Notes: generated by a model from the sequence alone, not told the origin. A stretch of 18,818 bases of DNA from Bacteroidales bacterium (GCA_012519525.1 JAAYQB010000034.1:1-18818); one strand, 5' to 3'; positions 7,538 to 15,211 are shown, counted from the first letter of the stretch. Program-made: numbers and translations.

Positions 7538-7570
7538 GAAAAAATATCACTTTCTTATTGTTTTTTTTTA

Positions 7571-7578
7571 TACTTTTG
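7571..7578 (+). promoter_or_regulatory. -7 promoter element of the LytTR gene
   Basis: TACTTTTG is a perfect match to the Bacteroidetes sigma-ABfr -7 element TAnnTTTG. The predicted start is near 7583-7586, leaving a leader of about 15 nt before ATG 7600. No TTTG is seen at the expected -33 position (about 7547-7551), which would fit a promoter needing an activator at the repeats just upstream. Confidence 0.65.
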
Positions 7579-7599
7579 CGATGGTTTTATATAATACAA

Positions 7600-8469
7600 A
7601 TGGAGAAAAAAACACCTATATTTTTAGCTGAAAAGGTAAATATTGTCAAGTTTTTAATTTTTGTTACTGTTTTTGCATTAACTTTTATTTTCATTTATGA
7701 GCCTTTTAATGGTGAAAAACTATGGCAAAAACTCATAGGAAAAGAACATGCTTCATTATATATGAGTTTTTTAATCGCAATAGGATTTGTCGTCTTAATC
7801 ATTAGCCGATTACTACTATATAAAGCACAAAAAAAGTTTACAATCAGTTATGTTTTTTACATTCTATGGATGATATTAGAAATAAGTTTCATTACACTGA
7901 TATGTACACTTGTAGCTTGGAGTATTAATACACAAAATACCAATTTTTCTACTATACTACCTCGTACATTCTATTATACCGTATCCATATTACTTATTCC
8001 TTATACTGTTTTTTGGTTGTATTTTTCTCTCAAAGAAAATGAAAAATTATTAAATATAATAAAAAAGGATAAGAAAGAAGATGATGACGAAACACCTATA
8101 AACAACACCAAAGATTTAATTAATTTAAAAGATGAAAATGGAAATCTTAGATTATCTGTCAAATTAGAACATCTTTATTATATGGAATCGGCAAATAACT
8201 ATATCTATGTATATTACGAAAACAGCAAAAAAGAACTTTCAAAATCTACGCTTCGAAGTTCATTAAAGATTATAGAAGAAAGTTTTCCTGATATTGGACT
8301 GATACGCTGTCACCGTTCTTATATCATTAATTTTAAAAAGGTAAAAGTTTTAAGAAAAGACAAAGAAGGACTGAAGATAGAATTAGATTATGATGGGATT
8401 GCCGATATTCCTGTTTCCAAAACTTATGTAGATGAAATTATAAAGCTGTTTTCCAAACACTCTGTGTAG
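7600..8469 (+). CDS. Membrane-embedded LytTR-family transcriptional regulator
   Basis: This 289-residue protein has four N-terminal membrane spans (about 17-33, 54-74, 82-106, 121-144), a charged linker (about 146-180) and a C-terminal LytTR DNA-binding domain (about 185-287). LytTR landmarks are YYMESANNYIYVYY (193-206), STLRSSLKIIEESFP (216-230), IRCHRSYIIN (235-244) and IPVSKTY (270-276). It has no response-regulator receiver domain and no kinase, so it is a one-component membrane regulator that could sense membrane state or a small hydrophobic ligand directly (inference). The frame stays open upstream to a TTG at 7558. I chose ATG 7600 because a perfect -7 element at 7571-7578 lies inside that extension and would place the transcript start after the TTG. 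It is divergent from fabHFZ, with phased repeats between them. Confidence 0.9.
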   Translation: MEKKTPIFLAEKVNIVKFLIFVTVFALTFIFIYEPFNGEKLWQKLIGKEHASLYMSFLIAIGFVVLIISRLLLYKAQKKFTISYVFYILWMILEISFITLICTLVAWSINTQNTNFSTILPRTFYYTVSILLIPYTVFWLYFSLKENEKLLNIIKKDKKEDDDETPINNTKDLINLKDENGNLRLSVKLEHLYYMESANNYIYVYYENSKKELSKSTLRSSLKIIEESFPDIGLIRCHRSYIINFKKVKVLRKDKEGLKIELDYDGIADIPVSKTYVDEIIKLFSKHSV

Positions 8470-8549
8470 TTTTTCTAATATATAGTCGTTTGTTTTCAAA
8501 TCATTGATAAAATTTAAACAGTTAACTGCTACCGTTTTTACTTTTTGTG

Positions 8550-8557
8550 TACTTTTG
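8550..8557 (+). promoter_or_regulatory. -7 promoter element of prfA-coaD operon
   Basis: TACTTTTG matches TAnnTTTG exactly, 28 nt before the prfA ATG. The -33 region has no good TTTG match. Confidence 0.55.
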
Positions 8558-8585
8558 TAAGTTGTAAAAGATATAAAAAACACAT

Positions 8586-9668
8586 ATGAGTTCGTTATTA
8601 AATAAGTTAGAAGCAATTCATTCCCGCTGGCTTGAAATCGGAGATTTAATATCACAACCGGATATTATTGCCGACATGAAGCGTTATGTGAAATTAACAA
8701 AAGACTATAAAGATCTTCAAGTAGTTATAGACGTCTATAAAGACTATAAGAATGTATTAAGCAATATCCAAAACGCAAAAGATATTCTTAATAATGAGAA
8801 AGATGAAGAGTTTCGTACTATGGCAAAAGAAGAATTAACTACACTTCTTGAGCGTAGCGAGCAATTGGAACAAGATATACGTCTTCTTTTAATTCCTGCA
8901 GATCCGCAAGACAACAAAAATGCAATTGTAGAAATACGAGCAGGGACGGGAGGCGATGAAGCAAGTATTTTTGCCGGCGACTTATTTAGAATGTACACAC
9001 ATTATTGCGAAAGTAAAAATTGGAAGTTAGATGTAGTTTCCGCTACGGAAGGAACCATTGGAGGTTTCAAAGAAATAGTTTTCAATGTTATAGGAGATGG
9101 TGTATACGGATTATTAAAATACGAATCGGGTGTTCATCGCGTACAGCGTGTCCCGCAAACAGAAGCTCAAGGAAGAGTACATACTTCCGCTGCGTCTGTC
9201 GTTGTTTTACCCGAAGCTGACGAATTCGACGTTGTCTTAAATGAAAAAGATATACGTAAAGATACTTATTGTTCATCAGGTCCAGGAGGACAATCTGTTA
9301 ATACAACTTATTCTGCTATTCGATTAACACACATACCTACAGGAATAGTAGTAGCCATTCAAGATGAAAAATCTCAGATTAAAAACTATGAAAAAGCATT
9401 GAAAATCCTAAGAACTCGTATTTATGAAATGGAGTACCAGAAATACTTAGACGATATTTCGAGCAAACGTAAAACAATGGTGTCTACAGGAGATCGTTCG
9501 GCTAAAATACGCACCTATAATTACCCTCAAAATCGAGTTACCGATCATCGTATTAACCTAACAATGTATAATTTGACTAACTTTATTAATGGTGATATAC
9601 AAGACACCATCGAAGCGCTACAAGTAGCAGAAAATGCAGAACGACTAAAAGAATCTATGGATATTTAA
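8586..9668 (+). CDS. prfA: Peptide chain release factor 1
   Basis: This factor recognises UAA/UAG stop codons in the ribosomal A site and triggers peptidyl-tRNA hydrolysis. The 360-residue length is standard for RF1. The hydrolysis loop SSGPGGQSVNTT is present with GGQ at 234-236; its Gln is the usual PrmC methylation target. The anticodon-like tripeptide region reads RVPQTEAQGRVHTS, so the tripeptide is Pro190-Gln-Thr192 where E. coli has Pro-Ala-Thr. Thr192 and the surrounding TEAQGRVHTSAA fit RF1 rather than RF2, whose motif is SPF. The N-terminal domain is a helical bundle (1-110), followed by EIRAGTGGDEAS (117-128). It has its own promoter, and coaD follows 20 nt after its stop. Confidence 0.96.
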   Translation: MSSLLNKLEAIHSRWLEIGDLISQPDIIADMKRYVKLTKDYKDLQVVIDVYKDYKNVLSNIQNAKDILNNEKDEEFRTMAKEELTTLLERSEQLEQDIRLLLIPADPQDNKNAIVEIRAGTGGDEASIFAGDLFRMYTHYCESKNWKLDVVSATEGTIGGFKEIVFNVIGDGVYGLLKYESGVHRVQRVPQTEAQGRVHTSAASVVVLPEADEFDVVLNEKDIRKDTYCSSGPGGQSVNTTYSAIRLTHIPTGIVVAIQDEKSQIKNYEKALKILRTRIYEMEYQKYLDDISSKRKTMVSTGDRSAKIRTYNYPQNRVTDHRINLTMYNLTNFINGDIQDTIEALQVAENAERLKESMDI

Positions 9669-9688
9669 ACTTTAAAAGATATTTGTGT

Positions 9689-10144
9689 ATGAAAACAGCT
9701 ATTTTTCCCGGCTCATTCGATCCTATTACAAAAGGACATAAAGATATTGCCATCAAAGCATCTTTATTATTTGATAAAGTATATGTAGCTATCGGAGATA
9801 ATTCGGATAAAAAAAATATGTTTTCAAAAGAGCAACGCTTAGCATGGCTTCGATTAGTTTTTGCAAACTATACCAATATCGAATGCATTATTTATTCGGG
9901 ACTTACTATTGAATTCTGTAAAAAACACAACATAAATTATATTGTAAGAGGATTAAGGTCAATCAATGATTATGAAAACGAAAAAAACATTGCCTATACC
10001 AATAAATCCTTATACCCTAGTATAGAAACCGTTTTTCTGCTTTGTGATAGCTCTTATAGCCACATTTCTTCTTCTGTTGTAAAAGAAATTATACAACTTA
10101 ACGGATGCGTTAAAAATTTTATTCCTGAAGAAATTACTTTTTAA
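9689..10144 (+). CDS. coaD: Phosphopantetheine adenylyltransferase
   Basis: This enzyme transfers AMP from ATP to 4'-phosphopantetheine, forming dephospho-CoA, the penultimate step of CoA synthesis. From ATG 9689 it has 151 residues, normal for CoaD. The nucleotidyltransferase signature is at the N-terminus: FPGSFDPITKGHKDI (6-20), with TKGH (14-17) as the (T/H)xGH nucleotide-binding motif. Further family markers are YIVRGLRS (84-91) and the C-terminal SHISSSVVKEI (124-134), equivalent to the ISSTxVR motif. A TTG two codons upstream (9683) is in frame, but the ATG gives the canonical MKTAIFPGSFDP start. It follows prfA by 20 nt, and the next gene starts directly after its stop. CoA feeds the ACP/fatty-acid genes elsewhere in the window, but no regulatory link is visible. 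Confidence 0.95.
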   Translation: MKTAIFPGSFDPITKGHKDIAIKASLLFDKVYVAIGDNSDKKNMFSKEQRLAWLRLVFANYTNIECIIYSGLTIEFCKKHNINYIVRGLRSINDYENEKNIAYTNKSLYPSIETVFLLCDSSYSHISSSVVKEIIQLNGCVKNFIPEEITF

Positions 10145-11569
10145 ATGAAACTACTTTTTAAAACTATTTTAATTGCTTTGTTTGCATGTTTTATTAGCAC
10201 TTCACATGCTTTAAAACCTGTTTCAATCAATGGGATAGCACCTTTTGCAAAAGGAAAAGAAATTCGATTCTATTACTATGATGATTTATTAAGTAAAACT
10301 AAAATTTTAATATCCTCAACAAAGATTAATGACACCGGTTTTTTTAGCGTTAAAATACCTGCATTAGAAACACGCGAACTAATTATCAACATCAACACCA
10401 CTGAAGGAAGTTTTTTTATAGAACCGGAAAAAACATATCAGCTGACATTGTTTACCAAAGAACAACTATTCAATTCGTTAAACGCAACATTATTAGGAAA
10501 CAGCATTAATATAAGAATAAAACAATCGGACTCAAACGAGTTAAATTGGAAAATCAACTACTTTAATCAATACTATAATTATTTTCTCTACAAACATGCC
10601 CCTGCTATTATTTATTTGGTCGATCAATCAATATACGATAGCCTTATGAATATCATTATTGATAAATTTCCTATATCCGACAATCCCAACGACTTTTATT
10701 CAGTATATGTAAAATTTCGTTTGGCTGAAATAGATAGAATATATTACAAAAAAAGCTATGATAAATTATATTCCAAATATTTGGACAGCAAATATATTTA
10801 CTATCACAATCCGGCTTATATGGATTTTCTCACTGCCTTTTTTAACAATTTTTTATACAGTGGAACAAAATATATCACAAAACAAATACTATATCAAAAC
10901 ATTAATGATTTAAACAATTATTTTCGTTTACTTGACGAATTAGGAAAAGAACCCATGCTTGTCAATGAAGTGATACGAGAAATAGTATTGATACAAAATT
11001 TAAAAAGCTTATTTTCTTACCATGAAGAATTTAATCTTGTTAATATTCTATCATTATTAAAGAAAGCCGGCGAAAACACAAAATTTCCGGAACACAAAAA
11101 AATGGCGGAAAATTCTATCAAACAACTCATGTTATTACAAAAAGGAACAACAGCACCCGATTTTACGCTAAAAACCATTCATAACGAAACAATAAAACTA
11201 TCTGATTTTAAAGGAAAATACATCTATCTTCATTTTTTCACTACCGATTGTCAGGAATGCATTCGCGAAATGTTAATTATAAAAAAATTACACGAAACTT
11301 ATTCCCAAAAAGTCGTATTCATCAGTGTTTTACTTGACTTTGAAACTACCCGTTTGTATCATTTTGTTAATTCACACCCTGAATTTAAGTGGAAATTCGC
11401 TCATTTTGATAATGATTTTTCTTTCATTGATAACTATAAAGTATACGCTCTTCCTTTAGCAATAATTTTTGATAAAAAAGGAAATATTCTTTCCTACCCT
11501 GCCCCGGATACCGAAAAAATGACTTCGTATTTTTTTAGTTTATTTGATCCGATAAACCAAAAACAATAA
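10145..11569 (+). CDS. Secreted TlpA/ResA-like thioredoxin-fold protein
   Basis: This 474-residue protein has a signal peptide (1-22, cleaved after SHA), so it acts in the periplasm or outer envelope. The N-terminal part (about 25-120) is a beta-rich domain with the pattern ISSTKINDTGFFSVKIP, as in Bacteroidetes TlpA proteins. The middle (about 130-330) is a Tyr-rich, mostly helical region I cannot assign. The C-terminal domain (about 334-468) is thioredoxin-like: GTTAPDFTLKT, LSDFKGKYIYLHFFTTDCQEC with the redox pair Cys369-Cys372 (CQEC), and the cis-proline loop LPLAIIFDKKG (Pro437). Such proteins reduce or isomerise disulfides, but the partner is unknown. Its ATG directly abuts the coaD stop codon (zero spacing), suggesting translational coupling even though the functions are unrelated. 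Confidence 0.85.
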   Translation: MKLLFKTILIALFACFISTSHALKPVSINGIAPFAKGKEIRFYYYDDLLSKTKILISSTKINDTGFFSVKIPALETRELIININTTEGSFFIEPEKTYQLTLFTKEQLFNSLNATLLGNSINIRIKQSDSNELNWKINYFNQYYNYFLYKHAPAIIYLVDQSIYDSLMNIIIDKFPISDNPNDFYSVYVKFRLAEIDRIYYKKSYDKLYSKYLDSKYIYYHNPAYMDFLTAFFNNFLYSGTKYITKQILYQNINDLNNYFRLLDELGKEPMLVNEVIREIVLIQNLKSLFSYHEEFNLVNILSLLKKAGENTKFPEHKKMAENSIKQLMLLQKGTTAPDFTLKTIHNETIKLSDFKGKYIYLHFFTTDCQECIREMLIIKKLHETYSQKVVFISVLLDFETTRLYHFVNSHPEFKWKFAHFDNDFSFIDNYKVYALPLAIIFDKKGNILSYPAPDTEKMTSYFFSLFDPINQKQ

Positions 11570-11601
11570 ATAATCCACAATAAAATATATGTTAGAAAGC
11601 A

Positions 11602-11632
11602 TTGCTTATTTGCTAAAATAGTATTAACTTTG
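11602..11632 (+). promoter_or_regulatory. gdhA promoter (sigma-ABfr type)
   Basis: TTG (11602-11604) is followed by a 20-nt spacer and TAACTTTG (11625-11632), matching the Bacteroidetes -33/-7 layout well. The predicted start near 11639 gives a leader of about 65 nt before ATG 11705. Confidence 0.75.
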
Positions 11633-11704
11633 CATAAATTTTCCTATGACATGGAAAGAAATATAATATAAATAAATTCAAATAATTAAAAAAAAACATC
11701 TGTT

Positions 11705-13045
11705 ATGGATTTAAAGAAAATACTTGCCGATTTAGAGGCTAACAACCCAGCACAACCTTTGTACTTACAGGCTGCAAAAGAAGTTCTTGAAACAATTGAA
11801 GATTTTGTTAACAAAAATCCAAAATACGATAAATATGCTATCGTAGAAAGACTTTTAGAGCCGGAAAGAATTATCCAATTTAAAATAACTTGGGTTGATG
11901 ATAATGGTAAAATTCACGTAAACCGTGGATATCGTGTACAACATAATATGGCTATAGGACCTTATAAAGGCGGAATTCGTTTCCACCCATCTGTTAATGT
12001 AGATTCAATGAAGTTCTTAGCTTTTGAACAAACTTTCAAAAACTCATTAACGACTCTTCCTATGGGAGGCGGAAAAGGTGGTTCGGATTTTGATCCTCAA
12101 GGAAAATCAGAAAACGAAATGATGCGTTTCTGTCAATCATTTATGACTGAATTACAAAAATATATTGGACCTGAAACAGACGTTCCTGCCGGAGATATAG
12201 GAGTCGGAGCACGTGAAGTCGGTTTTATGTATGGACAATATAAACGCATCCGCGATGAGCATGTTGGTGTTCTTACAGGAAAGAGCTTAAATTGGGGTGG
12301 TTCATTGATTCGTCCTGAAGCTACCGGTTTTGGGTCTATCTACTTCTTACAAGCAATGTTAAAAGCTAAAAAAGACTCTCTCAAAGGTAAGAAAATTGCC
12401 GTTTCAGGTTTCGGTAACGTAGCTTGGGGTGCCGTATTAAAATTAGAAGAACTTGGAGGTAAAGTAATTGCTATTTCAGGACCTGATGGTTACATCTTAG
12501 ACGAAGATGGTGTTACCGGCGACAAAGTTGATTATATGAGAGAATTATTAGCTACAAGAAACAATGTGGTAGCTCCTTATGCAACCAAATATCCTAAAGC
12601 TAAATTCATCGCAGGTAAAAAACCTTGGGAATTGAAAGTTGACATTGCTATTCCATGTGCTATTCAAAACGAATTGAATCTTGACGATGCTAAACAATTA
12701 GCAGCTAACGGATGTCAATATGTTGTTGAAACTTCTAATATGGGATGTACTGCCGATGCTATTTACTACTTACAATCTAAAAAAATCTCTTTTGCTCCGG
12801 GAAAAGCTGCTAATGCCGGAGGCGTTGCAACTTCAGGATTAGAAATGACGCAAAACTCAATGAAACTATCTTGGCGAAGAGAAGAAGTTGATGAAAAATT
12901 ACATCAAATCATGAGTAGCATCCATGAAAACTGCTTAAAATACGGTACCGAAAAAGACGGATATATCAATTACGTTAAAGGTGCTAACATCGCAGGATTC
13001 ATTAAAGTAGCCGATGCTATGATTGAACAAGGTGTTGCTTATTAA
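11705..13045 (+). CDS. gdhA: Glutamate dehydrogenase (hexameric type)
   Basis: This enzyme catalyses the reversible conversion of glutamate to 2-oxoglutarate and ammonium. The 446-residue protein is the short hexameric class. The active-site residues are in place, one position before those of the Clostridium symbiosum enzyme: Lys88 (GPYKGGIRF), Lys112 (FKNSL), Lys124 (GGGKGGSDFDP) and Asp164 (PAGDIGVG). The Rossmann domain has GFGNVAWG (235-242) and SGPDGYI after the second strand. NAD versus NADP use is not clear from this loop, because both classes can carry SGPDGY. The C-terminus has GKAANAGGVATSGLEMTQNS, which is typical. It is monocistronic, with a strong upstream promoter and a terminator 26 nt after the stop. 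Codon choice looks somewhat more C/G-containing than in its neighbours, as expected for a highly expressed gene (by eye). Confidence 0.96.
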   Translation: MDLKKILADLEANNPAQPLYLQAAKEVLETIEDFVNKNPKYDKYAIVERLLEPERIIQFKITWVDDNGKIHVNRGYRVQHNMAIGPYKGGIRFHPSVNVDSMKFLAFEQTFKNSLTTLPMGGGKGGSDFDPQGKSENEMMRFCQSFMTELQKYIGPETDVPAGDIGVGAREVGFMYGQYKRIRDEHVGVLTGKSLNWGGSLIRPEATGFGSIYFLQAMLKAKKDSLKGKKIAVSGFGNVAWGAVLKLEELGGKVIAISGPDGYILDEDGVTGDKVDYMRELLATRNNVVAPYATKYPKAKFIAGKKPWELKVDIAIPCAIQNELNLDDAKQLAANGCQYVVETSNMGCTADAIYYLQSKKISFAPGKAANAGGVATSGLEMTQNSMKLSWRREEVDEKLHQIMSSIHENCLKYGTEKDGYINYVKGANIAGFIKVADAMIEQGVAY

Positions 13046-13070
13046 AATTCACTTTTAATATATCACTACG

Positions 13071-13103
13071 AAAAAGAGGATGTTTTTTACATCCTCTTTT
13101 TTT
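13071..13103 (+). terminator. gdhA terminator
   Basis: A perfect 13-bp stem pairs aaaaagaggatgt (13071-13083) with acatcctcttttt (13089-13101) around a TTTTT loop, with the T run continuing to 13103. The A run on the other side would also allow some termination of minus-strand transcripts. Confidence 0.88.
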
Positions 13104-13180
13104 ATATTAATTTTGACTTAATATTTAAAAATAATGATAAAAATCTTCCGTAAAATCATTATAAACAAACAATTAAAATG

Positions 13181-13214
13181 TATTAAAAGAAGTTACCCTT
13201 TTGAGGTAGCCTCT
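13181..13214 (-). terminator. Probable terminator of the small T9SS cargo gene
   Basis: A 10-bp imperfect stem joins agaagttacc (13188-13197) and ggtagcctct (13205-13214), with one wobble and one mismatch on either strand. On the minus strand the stem runs into TTTTAATA, a short U-rich tail. It lies 48 nt beyond the stop of the minus-strand gene. Confidence 0.5.
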
Positions 13215-13261
13215 TGTGAATTGATTTAGTATTTTTTAACTCTTATTCCTTTTCCGCTTCT

Positions 13262-14005
13262 TTATCTCATTATCTGTATTTTCCGTGTAAGCACTCCTTC
13301 ATCCGTATGTATTTTGATGAAATACATACCATTATTTAAATCACTCACATCTAATGTTTTGTTATTTTCATTGACGAAGTAGTGTCTCATTTTTTTTCCC
13401 ATTATATTATACAATATCACTTCTTTTATTTGTACATTTTCACTTTTAATATCTATAATAGAGTTTGCAGGAATAGGAAAAACTTCAATATTTACTTTTG
13501 CATAAGTAGTTATATTATTAGTATCAACAAGATCAAAAACGGCTGTAAATAAAGATAAGGTTTGTATGGAATCACAAAATATACCATCTGATGAAGTTGC
13601 TTTAATAAACATGTCATAAGTATATTTTCCTAATGGAAGCTTATATAATGGTAAATCAAATGCAAAATTTAAAAAACCAATGGAATCCGTAGGGTGAAAA
13701 TCTTTTTTTAAAGAATAATAGATTGAATTAACAAAAATTTCATCGTCATAATGTTTTAAATTAAATCTACAATCAATGAATGTACCGGCAGGATATACTT
13801 CTTCGCTTACATTTTTAATACAAAATAAGAGCAAAAGCATAGAATCTTTTTTAGTATAGACTTTTCCATCTACATCTCTAAAATTATCCGCTCTATCAAA
13901 AATACCGCACACAGACCATTTAAGGGTATCTTTACAAGGATCTTGTGCTTGTAATTGAAAAGCTAAAATTAAATTTAATAGCAATAAAAATGTTATTTTT
14001 TTCAT
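13262..14005 (-). CDS. Small T9SS cargo protein of unknown function
   Basis: This 247-residue protein has a signal peptide (1-20, cleaved near LQAQ) and a C-terminal T9SS sorting domain (about 172-247). The domain reads VNIEVFPIPA (the usual YPNPA is FPIPA here), VILYNIMGKKM, LDVSDLNNGMYFIKI and a basic C-terminus ending RKIQIMR. It should therefore be exported across the outer membrane and either released or anchored. The body (about 22-165) is short, beta-rich in appearance and contains Cys residues at 24, 33, 62, 79 and 144, so disulfides are possible. I recognise no enzyme motif. It lies downstream of a small lipoprotein gene on the same strand, with a strong hairpin between them, and shares no obvious promoter. 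It may be a surface adhesin or structural protein, but nothing in the sequence shows it. Confidence 0.8.
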   Translation of the reverse strand: MKKITFLLLLNLILAFQLQAQDPCKDTLKWSVCGIFDRADNFRDVDGKVYTKKDSMLLLLFCIKNVSEEVYPAGTFIDCRFNLKHYDDEIFVNSIYYSLKKDFHPTDSIGFLNFAFDLPLYKLPLGKYTYDMFIKATSSDGIFCDSIQTLSLFTAVFDLVDTNNITTYAKVNIEVFPIPANSIIDIKSENVQIKEVILYNIMGKKMRHYFVNENNKTLDVSDLNNGMYFIKIHTDEGVLTRKIQIMR

Positions 14006-14025
14006 TTTAATGTAAATTCTTTATT

Positions 14026-14077
14026 GATAAAAAAATCATTGTTTTGCTATCAAAAGAATCAAACAAAACAATGATTT
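14026..14077 (-). terminator. Strong terminator after the lipoprotein gene
   Basis: A perfect 14-bp stem pairs 14033-14046 with 14064-14077 around a 17-nt loop. On the minus strand the stem ends directly in seven Ts (complement of the A run 14029-14035). It separates the lipoprotein gene from the T9SS gene, whose ATG is only 28 nt further on, so it may also act as leader RNA of that gene. Confidence 0.85.
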
Positions 14078-14086
14078 ACACATTAA

Positions 14087-14560
14087 TTAATTTTCATTTA
14101 AAAAATCAACCGTCATTTGAAGATAATGCTCCAATTCGTTAGGACTTATATTTACATATACTATTTGGTAATTACTGCACAAATGTCCTACATTAAGCTC
14201 TCCTTTTATTCCGGGATCATTTGTTGATAAATTAAGATGTATTTCTGGGCTAGGTTCTCCATTATCATCAAAAAATATAATTTCTGAACCAACCACATAA
14301 TTAAATACTGAATGAGTGGTAGCTACCCACCCCCACACAGTGCGCATTGTGGGTGGACAAGTTGAATAATCTATATAAGTTACACCATAATAGTAAGTTG
14401 TATCTATATCAGGATGATAATAATCTTTTTGAGTTTGGTCTTTTTGAACATTAACTTTTGATTCTATTTGCTTTAAATCTTCCTTTTGGCATGCGTTAAA
14501 CACACTAATACCAATAGTTGCAAAACATAAAACAACTGCAATATATTTAATATTTTTCAT
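14087..14560 (-). CDS. Small lipoprotein, probably surface-exposed
   Basis: This 157-residue protein has a type II signal peptide (1-23) with the lipobox FNAC and lipidated Cys24. The residues right after the cysteine are Gln-Lys-Glu-Asp, which fits the Bacteroidetes lipoprotein export signal (Lys followed by two acidic residues) described in Capnocytophaga. The mature protein is therefore probably displayed on the outer face of the outer membrane (inference from that motif). The rest is a Lys/Gln-rich linker (about 26-47), a Tyr-rich segment HPDIDTTYYYGVTYIDY (49-65) and a small domain with Cys68 and Cys128 that may form a disulfide. I recognise no family. It is followed by a strong terminator. 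Its own promoter is not evident; the nearest good minus-strand promoter is at 15028-15059. Confidence 0.75.
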   Translation of the reverse strand: MKNIKYIAVVLCFATIGISVFNACQKEDLKQIESKVNVQKDQTQKDYYHPDIDTTYYYGVTYIDYSTCPPTMRTVWGWVATTHSVFNYVVGSEIIFFDDNGEPSPEIHLNLSTNDPGIKGELNVGHLCSNYQIVYVNISPNELEHYLQMTVDFLNEN

Positions 14561-14728
14561 GTTATATTATTTTAAAATTATTTATAATCGATTTTATTTT
14601 ACTGTGTGTGATTTTGCGTTTTGTTTAATTTTTTTTAGCATCTTAATATATTCTTTTTGCTCACTGCATTACGCTTACGTTCACACTTCCGTTTATTATT
14701 TGCATATCTATTATTATGCGAGTTTCTT

Positions 14729-14998
14729 TCATTTGATACTTGATAATTTAGCGGGATTAATCCGCAATATATGTGTTATTACCTCCCACACATAAGCACT
14801 TTGTCGTATTGCTATATAAGCTACGAAAAATGTATTGCTTAAATTATTATAAGCATGGGGGAATAATAATGTTCTGTTTTTTATTAAATTATATGTATTT
14901 TTATAATTTATTTTACTATTAATTGCACACAAACAATTGTACAGTTTACTTATTAAAGCAAATGGTAGTAGTAAGAATGTATAGTACTTATTTTTCAT
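14729..14998 (-). CDS. Doubtful small protein downstream of a strong promoter
   Basis: This is an 89-codon frame starting at ATG 14998, about 22 nt after the transcription start predicted from the promoter at 15028-15059. The first 25 residues (MKNKYYTFLLLPFALIS..., then NCLCA) resemble a signal peptide. The remainder is Asn- and Ile-rich, ends INPAKLSSIK and shows no motif I know. It could be a real small secreted protein, the decayed start of a longer gene, or the leader of a transcript that continues to the lipoprotein gene 168 nt downstream. The promoter position is the main support. Confidence 0.3.
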   Translation of the reverse strand: MKNKYYTFLLLPFALISKLYNCLCAINSKINYKNTYNLIKNRTLLFPHAYNNLSNTFFVAYIAIRQSAYVWEVITHILRINPAKLSSIK

Positions 14999-15027
14999 AA
15001 CATAAAAAATCTATTATTTTGTTTTTA

Positions 15028-15059
15028 CAAAGTTATAATAAAATATTTACAAAAGCAAA
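15028..15059 (-). promoter_or_regulatory. Near-ideal Bacteroidetes promoter
   Basis: On the minus strand TTTG (15059-15056), a 20-nt spacer and TAACTTTG (15035-15028) match the -33/-7 consensus perfectly. The predicted start is near 15021. No well-supported gene follows for about 460 nt. Confidence 0.7.
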
Positions 15060-15211
15060 ATTATTTATTGTTTTTTTTAAATTTGATTTTTAATAACTTA
15101 AGCGGATTAAATTAAAGTCAAAATAATTTTTACTGTTTTTTTACTTCTATTCTTGGCATAAAATGGAAGCAAAAATAAAAAATAAACTACAAATGGAATA
15201 ACTTAACAACT

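Noticed and set aside
7468..7547. CRISPR array
   Set aside because: The units are contiguous 20-mers with no spacers and decaying identity, which fits operator repeats instead.
7558..7599. 14-residue extension of the LytTR protein from a TTG
   Set aside because: A perfect -7 promoter element lies inside it, so transcription should start downstream of the TTG.
9683..9688. TTG start for coaD two codons upstream
   Set aside because: ATG 9689 gives the conserved CoaD N-terminus.
14559..14795. Plus-strand 78-codon frame
   Set aside because: It is low-complexity Tyr/Phe/Ile/Leu composition from AT-rich DNA, with no promoter and overlap with the lipoprotein start.
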